A stretch of 64,000 nucleotides of DNA from Firmicutes bacterium HGW-Firmicutes-9 (lineage in GTDB: Bacteria; Bacillota; Clostridia; Christensenellales; CAG-138), in the NCBI GenBank assembly GCA_002841395.1, contig PGZM01000002.1:318201-382200 (forward strand), read 5' to 3'. Under the pieces are notes generated by a model. That model did no database searches. It was given only the letters and a program-made list of their open reading frames with translations, and had not been told where the DNA came from. Position numbers and translations under genes: made by a program. Numbering within the stretch: position 1 is the stretch's first letter; every line of letters begins with the position of its first letter. Shown one piece after another: positions 26,996 to 35,379 of this stretch.

Positions 26996-27043
26996 AAACC
27001 TCCGCGTTTCTCCTTCTGTCGGGAGAATATTGCGGAGGTTTTT
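26996..27043. terminator. Bidirectional terminator
   Basis: AACCTCCGC and GCGGAGGTT form the outer stem with an inner TCTCC/GGAGA stem, followed by TTTTT on the plus strand and TTTTG on the minus. It serves the converging GT-C-like and GNAT genes. Confidence 0.85.
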
Positions 27044-27057
27044 ATTTGTTTGAAGCT

Positions 27058-27498
27058 TTATGTGTCGATTCGAGTTAATTCTGTTAGGCTTTTGTTTCGA
27101 TAGGTCAAATCATCCCGTCTTGTGAAACCCAATCGCTCCCAGAACGCATTTCCGGACACGTTTCCCGAAAATACGACAAGCGCGACCTTGTGAATTCCCT
27201 CTTTTCGCAACGCTTCCAACGCATTCTCGGTCAAATTTGTTCCAATGCCAGTTCGTCTCGCCTTTGGATGCACCGCGAGATGATAGATGAATCCCCTGCG
27301 TCCGTCGTGTCCGGCGAGAATTGTGCCTACAATCTCGTTCGCATCCTCCGCGACATAGCAGGTTGTCGGGTTTCTATGAAGATACCGCAGAACGCCCTCA
27401 CGCGAATCGTCCGTCGTATTGAGGCCCATACCCGGTGTATTCACCCAGAGCTGGTATGCCGCCTCATAGTCGTTGGGAGTAAATACTCGATAGTTCAT
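27058..27498 (-). CDS. GNAT family N-acetyltransferase
   Basis: The 146-residue protein has the GNAT fold: central strand FIYHLAVHPKARRTGIGTNL (acetyl-CoA loop R/Q-x-x-G-x-G/A as RRTGIG) and the C-terminal NAFWERLGFTRRDD. The substrate cannot be told from sequence. It is a single gene converging with the GT-C-like gene. Confidence 0.88.
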   Translation of the reverse strand: MNYRVFTPNDYEAAYQLWVNTPGMGLNTTDDSREGVLRYLHRNPTTCYVAEDANEIVGTILAGHDGRRGFIYHLAVHPKARRTGIGTNLTENALEALRKEGIHKVALVVFSGNVSGNAFWERLGFTRRDDLTYRNKSLTELTRIDT

Positions 27499-27511
27499 GT
27501 TTCCTCCGTAT

Positions 27512-27541
27512 ACACGAACAGCTGCCTCTTGGGCAGCTGTT
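27512..27541. terminator. Hairpin between two small genes
   Basis: AACAGCTGCC and GGGCAGCTGTT form a stem with a TCTT loop. No clear T-tract follows on the minus strand. It stands just past the stop of the gene at 27556 and before the GNAT gene. Confidence 0.5.
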
Positions 27542-27555
27542 AACTTTTAGGTGCG

Positions 27556-27852
27556 TTATGATTTCTTCTTGTAGGCGGCAAATCCTGCCAACAGCGCGCC
27601 AACACCGCTGATCAGCGCGAGAATCGCGCCGACGATGCTGTAGCTAAGCGCAGTGTTCGACATAATGTACTCATACATCATGGTATCCATGCTACCGTTG
27701 TTGTTCATCAAAGCAGCTCGTCCCGCCGAAATGCCGATGGATGTCGATGAAAGCGTCAACACGAGACCAATTATGAAAACGACAATAAGCACGAGAAATA
27801 CTGTCTTGGATGCGAGCTTCTTTTCAGATGCTAGATTGGTAATATTCTCCAT
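27556..27852 (-). CDS. Small two-helix membrane protein, function unknown
   Basis: The 98-residue protein starts MENITNLASEKKLASK and has two membrane helices (about 17-37 and 70-92) joined by a polar methionine-rich loop (NNNGSMDTMMYEYIM), ending in KKKS. GGAGG lies eight bases before the ATG at 27852; the frame extends upstream without support. No family recognised. It follows the DUF2461 gene. Confidence 0.7.
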   Translation of the reverse strand: MENITNLASEKKLASKTVFLVLIVVFIIGLVLTLSSTSIGISAGRAALMNNNGSMDTMMYEYIMSNTALSYSIVGAILALISGVGALLAGFAAYKKKS

Positions 27853-27899
27853 AAAAATTTCCTCCGTTTTTGTCATTTGAGATGACATGCAAACATGTA

Positions 27900-28565
27900 T
27901 TAAACATCGAGCCCCATCATGAGTCTGTAGACCGGCTTGAGCAGCCGAAAACCTTCTTTGATCTCTTCTGCAATGTCGGGCGAAAGTGTTTTCGCGAGAT
28001 TCGGAGAGGAAAAACAAAAAGACAAGCCTTTGCGATTTAAATAAGGCAGCAGCTCCTCGGGCGCATCGGTGATCTTCGGGCGTTTGAACATGTCTCCGAC
28101 CGTTTCAAACCGCGCCGTAAATGTGGGGTCTTGAACCAGTGCCAGAAATTCCTTCGACTTGGCCAGCAAGCGCGGGCGAATCTGTCGCATCAACTCCGGG
28201 TTCGAGCCGTACATGCCCATGCCATAGCCATAGCCTTCACGCTCAAACTCTGCGTAGACCACAAGACTTTCGCTGAGCATACCGCCCGGGCGACGGAACC
28301 CAAGCCACGCATGATCACGAAACATCGTCTTATCCTTTGAAAAGCGCGTATCGCGTCGAATGCGCGAAATAATGGAAGACGGCCGCACGTTGAAAGCACC
28401 GTCGATTTCCTGCGCAACAGGCGTTAATTCAACCGCAAGTTCTTTGAGCGGCTCGTATACATTCTTTTTATAGCGTTCTTTGTTTGCCTCGTAAAAGGAC
28501 AACTCGTTGTTAAACGCAATCTCCCAGAAAAACTGGTAGGTGTCTTCATTCAATCCTTGAAACAC
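27900..28565 (-). CDS. DUF2461 family protein
   Basis: The 221-residue protein fits DUF2461: FLXELAFNN-type start (FFWEIAFNNELSFYEANKER), SRIRRDTRFSKDKTMFRDHA and FKRPKITDAPEELLPYLNRK. No activity is established for the family. It is encoded three bases after the large surface-protein gene and probably shares its transcript. Confidence 0.85.
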   Translation of the reverse strand: MFQGLNEDTYQFFWEIAFNNELSFYEANKERYKKNVYEPLKELAVELTPVAQEIDGAFNVRPSSIISRIRRDTRFSKDKTMFRDHAWLGFRRPGGMLSESLVVYAEFEREGYGYGMGMYGSNPELMRQIRPRLLAKSKEFLALVQDPTFTARFETVGDMFKRPKITDAPEELLPYLNRKGLSFCFSSPNLAKTLSPDIAEEIKEGFRLLKPVYRLMMGLDV

Positions 28566-28568
28566 GGT

Positions 28569-30584
28569 TTACTCCTCGTCATAATCGTCCAATTGCCCGC
28601 TTTTGGAAACGCGCGTGACGGTAGGTTTCTTTGCGGGTTGTGCTTTTGGTTGCTTCTTGTAGTCGAACACGCGCGGTACGCTTGCCTGCTCGCGTTGCTC
28701 TTGCGCTTGCGGCGCGATTGGCGATGCGCTTTCGCCAACCGGACGATAGGACGCAACGCTTTGCGCTTCCGTATAGCGAGTGCGCGCGGTCTCTACTAAT
28801 CGCTGCGCAATGTCTTCTGCTTGCGGTTCCGGCTCCTGCTGCCTCGGCGGTGCGGAGAAAATGACCGGCGGCTGATCAAAAGGACGAACAGGCGGTGCGG
28901 GTAGACGAATCGGCTCCTGCACGACCGCCGGCGCTTCCTCCGACCTTGTCGCAAACATCCGCTGGGTGTAGCGGATCTCTTCCGGATCGGGTACGTCGTG
29001 ATAGGCGTGCTTCACCGTTCGCGGCTGCGGTTCAAAATAGTCGTCCTCCTCATCGTCTTCGATAAAACCATGAGGGCGTTTTGCGCGCTCCAGCGCGGTC
29101 AACGCAACAAGAACGATCACAGACAGCACCATCAACACGCCAAGGATGATCAGCACCGTCATGATGCCGCTGTTGATGCTGCCGAAGATGTTGAAGCTCG
29201 ATCCGCCGACCTGCTCCGGCGTCGGCGTTGCGGGTGCCGCGGTCTCCGTGCCGTAGGCGACCGGCATAACGCAGGTTGCAAGCGCGCGGTTCGCGCCGGT
29301 CGGGTCATATCCCTTGACGGTAATGTTCAGGTTCCGCGGGGAACCGAGTTGAATCTCCTGATCAAACGATGTTTCTCCGGCGGCCAGCACATCGTAGTTC
29401 TTGATCACGCCAATCGTGGTTTCAGACACGGTGATGTTCGTGAGCTCTACCGTACTGTGATTCGTGATGACAACCCGTGCATAGAGCTTTCCGCTCTCCT
29501 GCGTCCAGGGTGTGATCGTCTCGGCGCGCACCGTCACATTGATCTGCGATGCATCGACGTATGGATACACTTCATAGATATCCGCCGGCGCAAGTTCATA
29601 CACCTCGCCAAAAGGATCCACGCCTTTTAGCTGAAACTGGACTTCGCGCAGCGGTTCTGACATGATCGGAATGATAACATAGGACAAGCTTCTGTTTTCG
29701 CCCGGGTCGAGGTCAAACGGCGTGTCATTTACCGCATTTCCGCGCTCATCCGTCAACTGAATATTGTTAATCGCCTGCGTGCCGCTGTTGACGAGATCGA
29801 TGGTAAACGTAACGCCCGTTGCGGTCGGCGTGCCTACCGTGACGTGCATATCGAGCTTGATGAGCACCATCGTCAGCTCCAGCGGTTCAAGCGAGGAAAA
29901 TGTCTTCGACTTGCCGTTGACCGTATAGGTGACAACCGGTGCGCTCGTCACGCTTTCGTCGCCCATCGTATAGGTAAAATCATACGAAACGGTTCGACTC
30001 GCACGCAGCGTTTCATCCTGAAAGATCGGCGTATCGCTGATGTTTTCGTCGATCAGCGTGATATTCGTCATGTCAAACTTGGTCGTATTCTTTAGCGAAT
30101 AGGTGATCGTCACCTTATCGCCGGGCTCTGCGTTGGTCTTGTCCGCCGTTCGCGTGACCGTGATGATCGGGTTCTCCGCGAGTGCGATCGTATACTGCGC
30201 TTCCTGGCTCATTGGTTCGCCGTTTCGCGTCCACGTCACGAGGAACGTGATGGGTTTGCCCAGCTGGCTCTGGTTAACGGTCAGGTTCAGCGTGATGTCG
30301 CGCGCGCTGCCGCTCGGGGGAATCTGCGCGCCATGCAGCACGTCGTAGACTGTGCCGTTGTAGTTGATCATGACGTCCGACATCGGGTAGTCTGCATTGT
30401 AGTTTGCGATTTCAAACGTGAAAACGACATTGCCTGTGTCCGTGAGTTCCGTCGGATTGGCGGTGATGTTGATCCGCGCCTCTTCCGCGTGAGCGGTTGG
30501 AATAAATGCGAAAAGACAAACAAATGCTGCGGCTAAGCCCAGCAGTCTGTTTGCCAACGCGTGTGCGTTTCTGTTTCGCTTCAT
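28569..30584 (-). CDS. Exported, membrane-anchored protein with Ig-like (CARDB/NEW3-type) repeats
   Basis: The 671-residue protein begins with a signal peptide (cleavage likely after AHA near residue 33). A beta-rich ectodomain follows, made of about four repeats of the type seen in COG1361/CARDB proteins: VTITYSLKNTTKFDMTNITL, VTFTIDLVNSGTQAINNIQL and VRVVITNHSTVELTNITV-like segments. One membrane helix lies at about 460-485. A 170-residue cytoplasmic tail is rich in P, Q and E, with an acidic EDDEEDD block. The ATG at 30584 has AAGGAG seven bases upstream and starts the signal peptide; the longer frame to 30764 runs into yigZ. An outside beta stalk plus a long cytoplasmic tail suggests envelope signalling or scaffolding. 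Confidence 0.82.
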   Translation of the reverse strand: MKRNRNAHALANRLLGLAAAFVCLFAFIPTAHAEEARINITANPTELTDTGNVVFTFEIANYNADYPMSDVMINYNGTVYDVLHGAQIPPSGSARDITLNLTVNQSQLGKPITFLVTWTRNGEPMSQEAQYTIALAENPIITVTRTADKTNAEPGDKVTITYSLKNTTKFDMTNITLIDENISDTPIFQDETLRASRTVSYDFTYTMGDESVTSAPVVTYTVNGKSKTFSSLEPLELTMVLIKLDMHVTVGTPTATGVTFTIDLVNSGTQAINNIQLTDERGNAVNDTPFDLDPGENRSLSYVIIPIMSEPLREVQFQLKGVDPFGEVYELAPADIYEVYPYVDASQINVTVRAETITPWTQESGKLYARVVITNHSTVELTNITVSETTIGVIKNYDVLAAGETSFDQEIQLGSPRNLNITVKGYDPTGANRALATCVMPVAYGTETAAPATPTPEQVGGSSFNIFGSINSGIMTVLIILGVLMVLSVIVLVALTALERAKRPHGFIEDDEEDDYFEPQPRTVKHAYHDVPDPEEIRYTQRMFATRSEEAPAVVQEPIRLPAPPVRPFDQPPVIFSAPPRQQEPEPQAEDIAQRLVETARTRYTEAQSVASYRPVGESASPIAPQAQEQREQASVPRVFDYKKQPKAQPAKKPTVTRVSKSGQLDDYDEE

Positions 30585-30615
30585 TCTTTCGCTCCTTCGT
30601 TTGATAATCATGCGT

Positions 30616-31266
30616 TTATCCATCTTGCTTGGGTCGATACTCCTGCAACGACTCTCCAAGAAACGCGAGCTTTGCGGATCCATCGGTCTTGTCTGTGATT
30701 GCAGAAATGAACGAGTCTTTCTCTTCCGCAGGCATGAGAAGCGTGAGCGTAACCATTTCAGCAAACTCCGCCTCGCAGGGAATTCCGTTTTGCCGGATCA
30801 ACGGTTCAATCAGTTGATACGCGGAATACGAAACCGTAACCGAAAGCCGCGAACAAACGCGAATCTGCACGACTTCCGCGTGCTCCAGTGCTTCGCTTGC
30901 AGCCTTGCCATACGCGCGAACGAGTCCGCCCGTTCCCAGCAGTACGCCGCCAAAGTACCGCACGACAGCGCAAAGCACGTTTTCGATGTTTGCGCCGGAC
31001 AGCACACTTAAGATCGGCGCTCCGGCCGTTCCGGAGGGTTCGCCATCGTCAGACGAGCGGACAATGCCGCCTGTGAGCCTGAATGCGTAGCAGCAGTGCC
31101 GCGCGTCATAATGTCGCTTTCGAATCTGCGCAAGCGCTTCCTGCGCCTCTGCCTCGCTTGAAACGGGTATACAGTAGCCGAGAAAGCGGGACTTGCTAAT
31201 CACAATCTCGCTTTCTCCGGCTTTACGAATGGTTTGATACGGTTTTAAGCTTTGCGAATCCGGCAA
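30616..31266 (-). CDS. yigZ: YigZ/IMPACT family protein
   Basis: The 216-residue protein has the UPF0029 N-terminal domain: [45 protein letters not shown] and [21 protein letters not shown] ferredoxin-like C-terminal domain follows. Relatives include eukaryotic IMPACT; the bacterial role is uncertain. The only fitting start is TTG at 31266, inside the last 22 bases of tyrS, which implies translational coupling. Confidence 0.92.
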   Translation of the reverse strand: MPDSQSLKPYQTIRKAGESEIVISKSRFLGYCIPVSSEAEAQEALAQIRKRHYDARHCCYAFRLTGGIVRSSDDGEPSGTAGAPILSVLSGANIENVLCAVVRYFGGVLLGTGGLVRAYGKAASEALEHAEVVQIRVCSRLSVTVSYSAYQLIEPLIRQNGIPCEAEFAEMVTLTLLMPAEEKDSFISAITDKTDGSAKLAFLGESLQEYRPKQDG

Positions 31267-32477
31267 TAGCCCTTCTTCCCTTTCCGCAGGATGACGCCGT
31301 CACCCTCGATCTGTTCCGGCGTGAGCGCGGTGCCGGGCGAAACGACTTTTTCGTCTCCGATGTATACGCCGCCGCCTTCGATGAGTCTGCGCGCATCGCT
31401 CTTGCTGACCGCAAGCTTGCTCAGCACCATCAGGTCAGGAATGCGAAGTCCGCTCTCCTCGATCATCGCCTGTGTGAGCTCGCAGGACGGAATGTTGCTC
31501 AAATCTCCGCCGCCAGCAAATAAGCCTTCCGCCGCTGTCTTTGCGATCTTTGCTTCTTCCTCGCCGTGTACCTGCGCGGTGAGCGTGTAGGCAAGCACGC
31601 GCTTTGCTTCATTGATCTGCTCGCCGGGAAGTGAACCGAGGCGATTGACCTCTTCCATCGGCAGGAACGTTAAGAGCGAGAGACACATCTTCACGTCGTC
31701 GTCTCCAACGTTGCGCCAATATTGGTAGAAGTCGTAAACGCTGCACTTCTCTTTATCGAGCCAGATCGCGCCTTTTTCGGTTTTGCCCATCTTCTTGCCG
31801 TCGCTCGTGGTCAAAAGCGCGGTGGTCAGCGCGAACGCGGGCTTCTGTTCCTTCTTGCGAATCAGGTCTGCGCCGCCGAGAATATTGCTCCACTGATCGT
31901 CTCCGCCCATCTGCAACACGCAGTTATGGCGGCGGAAGAGTTCAAGGAAATCATATCCCTGCATGAGCATGTAGCCCATTTCATAGAAGGTCAGGCCGCG
32001 TTCCAAACGGTTTTTGTAGCAATCTGCGGCGAGCATACGGTTGACCGAAAAATGCACGCCGATATCGCGCATGAAATCGAGGAAGTTCAGTGGGTAGAGC
32101 CAGTCTCCGTTGTATACGAGCTGCGCACCGCCTTCCGAAAAGTCCAGAAGCCTAGACATCTGTTTCTGGAAGCACGCCGCGTTATGCGAAAGCTGTTCGC
32201 GGCTCATAAGCGAGCGCATATCCGTTTTGCCGGAAGGATCGCCAATGAACGCCGTGCCGTTGCCAAGAAGCGCGATGGGTTTGTGCCCAGCGCGCTGCAT
32301 ATGCGCCATCGACATGAGCTGCACGTAATGACCGATGTGAAGGCTGTCCGCTGTCGGATCAAATCCGATATAAAACGTGACCTTTTCTTTTCCAAGCAGC
32401 TCGCGCAAGTCTTCGGGGTGCGAGCATTGCTTCAAAAAGCCGCGTTCTTCGAGTACATCGTATACGTTGCGTTCCAT
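31245..32477 (-). CDS. tyrS: Tyrosyl-tRNA synthetase
   Basis: The 410-residue class I synthetase has [19 protein letters not shown] with HIGH at 47-50, [27 protein letters not shown], the KMSKS-type loop as KKMGKTEKG, and a C-terminal S4-like RNA-binding domain ([20 protein letters not shown]). GGAG lies about nine bases before the ATG. No T-box is seen in the 90 bases upstream. It is the first gene of a run with yigZ, the Ig-like protein, DUF2461 and a small membrane protein. Confidence 0.96.
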   Translation of the reverse strand: MERNVYDVLEERGFLKQCSHPEDLRELLGKEKVTFYIGFDPTADSLHIGHYVQLMSMAHMQRAGHKPIALLGNGTAFIGDPSGKTDMRSLMSREQLSHNAACFQKQMSRLLDFSEGGAQLVYNGDWLYPLNFLDFMRDIGVHFSVNRMLAADCYKNRLERGLTFYEMGYMLMQGYDFLELFRRHNCVLQMGGDDQWSNILGGADLIRKKEQKPAFALTTALLTTSDGKKMGKTEKGAIWLDKEKCSVYDFYQYWRNVGDDDVKMCLSLLTFLPMEEVNRLGSLPGEQINEAKRVLAYTLTAQVHGEEEAKIAKTAAEGLFAGGGDLSNIPSCELTQAMIEESGLRIPDLMVLSKLAVSKSDARRLIEGGGVYIGDEKVVSPGTALTPEQIEGDGVILRKGKKGYCRIRKA

Positions 32478-32562
32478 TGTGGGAGTCCTCCGTTATTGTG
32501 TATCTTGTTGCATCATTTGCGCACGAAACACATCCGCTTCTGCGCTCAACCAAATATACCAC

Positions 32563-32604
32563 GAAAAAAGAGAAGAAACAATGTTGACTGCACTGTTTCT
32601 TCTC
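32563..32604 (-). terminator. Terminator after the second histidine kinase gene
   Basis: GAGAAGAAACAGTG and CATTGTTTCTTCTC form a 14-base stem (one G-T pair) with a 7-base loop, followed by TTTTTT on the minus strand. Confidence 0.88.
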
Positions 32605-32641
32605 GTGTGATTCACTTGTTTTCAACGATTTATTTGTTTGT

Positions 32642-34441
32642 TCACAGATGATCCGATATTGCCACGGTGAAGCGGAATACCGCGAACTCATCCTCGTTAC
32701 TTGCCGAAATCGTCTCGCCAAGATGGGACAATATTTCGTGTACAATCGCCAAACCAAGACCCGTTCCGGTATCGGTGTGGGCGATGTCCGCCTTGTAGAA
32801 TCGCTCAAACAAATGCGGCAGATGCTCCTCCGGAATGTGCCCGGTATTCATCACGGAGATGATAGCATGGCTCGCGTCTTCCGACTTCTTCACATCCAGA
32901 ATGATCATGCCGTCATCGGACGCGAACTTGATCGCATTGTCGATCAATGCAATCAGCACCTGCTCGATGCGATCGCTGTTTGAGTGAACCAGAAGGGGTT
33001 TTTCGCAGTTCCAGCGTTCGGTGACGCGAATTCCGCTGTACGACGCGACCAGGCTCGTCTGTTCCACCACTTCGCTGATCACACCATCAAGATGGAAATC
33101 TGCCTTTTCCAACGCTACCGCCCCGCTCTGCAAGCGGGAAAGCTCCAATAGGTCGTTGATAAGTCTGCTGAGCCGCATGGATTCACGCAGGATGTAGCCG
33201 TAATACCGCGTGCGGTCATCTTCCTTCTTCACAAGTCCGTCATTGAGCGCTTCCGCAAGACTGCGAATCGAAGCAATCGGGGTGCGCAGCTCGTGACTGA
33301 CGTTCGCAACATAGTCCCGACGCGTTTGTTCCAGCCGTTCAGCCGCTGTTATGTCCTGCGCGACGATGACCGTGCCCGGAGCAAGCTCGCTTGTCTCCTG
33401 CGAGAGCGAAACGGTGAGCAAGAGTTTATTCTCGCCGATATCCAGCATCATGGAGCGAGGCTCGCCGTGACGCTGCACCTCGTCGCAAAGCGGCAATACA
33501 GGCGCAAGTGTTTGCATGACTGCATCTTCATCACAGACACCGAGCAATAGACAAGCAGACGGATTGTGATAGATCAGCGTATGGTTCGCCTCTAGCGCTA
33601 CGACGCCTTCCTGCAATCCATCCAAAATGACATGCAGGCGGTTTCTCGCGAGGATGAGATTGCTGATGTTCTGCTGAAGCTGTGTTGAAAGATGGTTGAG
33701 CGCTTCGCCGAGTTGGCCGATCTCGTCATCCCTACTCTCGTCCGCACGAACAGTAAAGTCTCCGCTCGCCATCGCTGCGGAAGCGCGCGTCATGGTTCGA
33801 ATCGGCTTTGCCATGCGGCGTGAGATGAAATAGGCGGGCACGATCATAAACACGGATGCAACCAGAGAACTGAGCATCAACGCACGCACAAAGCTCATCA
33901 GCGAACTATAGACCTCATAGGATGGGCGTGACATCAAGATTGCGCCCGTGACGCGCTCCAGATTGTCCTGAATCGGAACGCCGACAACAACGCCGTCCGC
34001 CGAACGCCATTTGGTGGAGACCAGCTGATCGCCCGAGGTAACCACCTGTTCGCCGTAACCAAGAATGGTCTTGCTCACGAGCACGTTGACAGAGTTGCTC
34101 TCTGTCGTATAGGCGATCAAATTCGCATTCTCATCAAAGATATAGACGCGGGTTCCCTGCTGTTCTTTCAGCGTAAAGTCCAGGAACGAATCATATGATA
34201 TCTGGCCGGATTGCAGGCGCGTAGCGAGCCGGGACATCGCCTCTGCGCGCGGCAACATTTCGTCCGCGATTCTCCGCGCGTGCACGCTGGCGCCCGTGAA
34301 AAGATAAACCAATACCGCGATCACGGATGTGAGCACACATCCAAAGATCAGGTAGAAGAGAAACTTCTCGAATATGGATCCTGTTTTTTCCTTCGGTGCG
34401 ACGTTCGTTTCTTTTGCACGCCGCAGCATCATTTGCTTCAT
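32642..34441 (-). CDS. Sensor histidine kinase (PhoR/WalK type), second copy
   Basis: The 599-residue kinase has a membrane helix (about 25-47), an extracellular sensor (about 50-180), a second helix (about 185-207), HAMP (RMAKPIRTMTRASAAMASGD), a PAS domain (LEANHTLIYHNPSACLLLG), HisKA with the phospho-acceptor in DYVANVSHELRTPIAS, and HATPase with DNAIKFA and GTGLGLAIVHEIL. It is paired with the response regulator just upstream (stop to start 59 bases). The domain order and HisKA sequence closely match the kinase at 35380, so the two systems look like an old tandem duplication. The ligand is unknown. Confidence 0.93.
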   Translation of the reverse strand: MKQMMLRRAKETNVAPKEKTGSIFEKFLFYLIFGCVLTSVIAVLVYLFTGASVHARRIADEMLPRAEAMSRLATRLQSGQISYDSFLDFTLKEQQGTRVYIFDENANLIAYTTESNSVNVLVSKTILGYGEQVVTSGDQLVSTKWRSADGVVVGVPIQDNLERVTGAILMSRPSYEVYSSLMSFVRALMLSSLVASVFMIVPAYFISRRMAKPIRTMTRASAAMASGDFTVRADESRDDEIGQLGEALNHLSTQLQQNISNLILARNRLHVILDGLQEGVVALEANHTLIYHNPSACLLLGVCDEDAVMQTLAPVLPLCDEVQRHGEPRSMMLDIGENKLLLTVSLSQETSELAPGTVIVAQDITAAERLEQTRRDYVANVSHELRTPIASIRSLAEALNDGLVKKEDDRTRYYGYILRESMRLSRLINDLLELSRLQSGAVALEKADFHLDGVISEVVEQTSLVASYSGIRVTERWNCEKPLLVHSNSDRIEQVLIALIDNAIKFASDDGMIILDVKKSEDASHAIISVMNTGHIPEEHLPHLFERFYKADIAHTDTGTGLGLAIVHEILSHLGETISASNEDEFAVFRFTVAISDHL

Positions 34442-34500
34442 TCTGTTCCTTTGTGTCTACTGTTCGCTCGTTTTTCGGTGATTGCCGTATTGCGTTTTAA

Positions 34501-35196
34501 TTAGCTTTCGCTTGCGCCGAACTTGTATCCGACGCCATATACGGTACGAATACCCCAGTTTAATCCCTCGTCGGGAATCTTCTGGCGGATGCGTTTAATC
34601 TGTGTGTCTACGGCGCGGGTATCGCCGAAGTAGTCGTATCCCCAAATTTTGGAGAGGATCTGCTCGCGGTCAAACACACGCCCGGGATGCGACGCCAGTA
34701 AATAGAGTATCTCGACCTCTTTGGGCGTAAAGTCCACGGGCTTGCCTTTGATCTTCACCTCATAGTTATTCAGGCTTATCTCAAGGTCTTCCAAGCGAAT
34801 CGTCTTCCCTTCTGTCTCCGGTTCTGCGGAGATGCGGCGGAGCACCGCCTTAATTCGGGCGATCAGTTCACGCGCAGAAAACGGCTTGACGATGTAATCA
34901 TCCGCGCCGATCTCGAGGCCGACGACACGGTCGATCTCCTCACCCTTTGCGGTGAGCATAATGATCGGAACAGAGCTCTTTTGCCGAATCTCTCGGCAGG
35001 CGTCCATGCCATTCTTTTCCGGCATCATCAGATCCATCAGGATCAGATCGGGAGATTCCGTCTCCGCCATCTTAACCGCTTGTACGCCGTTAAACGCAGA
35101 TGCGTGAGAAAACCCTTCGTTCTCTAGATAGACGCCAAGTGATTCGTGGATGATCGGCTGATCGTCGCAAATCAAAATATGCGCGCTTTTCTGCAT
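34501..35196 (-). CDS. OmpR/PhoB family response regulator, second copy
   Basis: The 231-residue protein has a receiver domain (ILICDDQPII, phospho-acceptor D in LILMDLMMPEKNG, K in DDYIVKPFSARELIAR) and a winged-helix domain (VDFTPKEVEILYLLASHPG, VFDREQILSKIWGYDYFGDT, VDTQIKRIRQKI). The ATG at 35196 has AGGAGG six to seven bases upstream. It has its own sigma-A-type promoter and is followed by its kinase. Confidence 0.95.
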   Translation of the reverse strand: MQKSAHILICDDQPIIHESLGVYLENEGFSHASAFNGVQAVKMAETESPDLILMDLMMPEKNGMDACREIRQKSSVPIIMLTAKGEEIDRVVGLEIGADDYIVKPFSARELIARIKAVLRRISAEPETEGKTIRLEDLEISLNNYEVKIKGKPVDFTPKEVEILYLLASHPGRVFDREQILSKIWGYDYFGDTRAVDTQIKRIRQKIPDEGLNWGIRTVYGVGYKFGASES

Positions 35197-35220
35197 AATA
35201 TGTCCCTCCTGTTTGAGTTG

Positions 35221-35249
35221 ATTATAGTATGCGCTTTGCCACAATTCAA
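35221..35249 (-). promoter_or_regulatory. Promoter of the second two-component system
   Basis: TTGAAT and TATAAT are separated by 17 bases on the minus strand, about 25 bases before the response-regulator start. Confidence 0.75.
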
Positions 35250-35343
35250 CAATACACGACAGGATGTCGAAATTGTACACGATTCAGACATGATCGGCGT
35301 GATTTTCTCTATTTTGCGTTTATTTCCAAAGACTTGTCGCGTT

Positions 35344-35372
35344 AAAAAAGACGGCGCGTAGTTCGCGCCGTC
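35344..35372 (-). terminator. Terminator after the first histidine kinase gene
   Basis: GACGGCGCG and CGCGCCGTC form a perfect 9-base stem with a 5-base loop, followed by TTTTTT on the minus strand. Confidence 0.92.
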
Positions 35373-35379
35373 TGATTTA

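Noticed and set aside
32478-32562. T-box in front of tyrS
   Set aside because: The space before tyrS is only about 85 bases after the previous terminator and lacks the GGTGGNACCGCG core.
32553-32581. Promoter TTGTTT-17-TATATT for tyrS
   Set aside because: The -35 box is weak and lies inside the arm of the kinase terminator, so the match may be accidental; tyrS must start nearby, but I cannot place its promoter.
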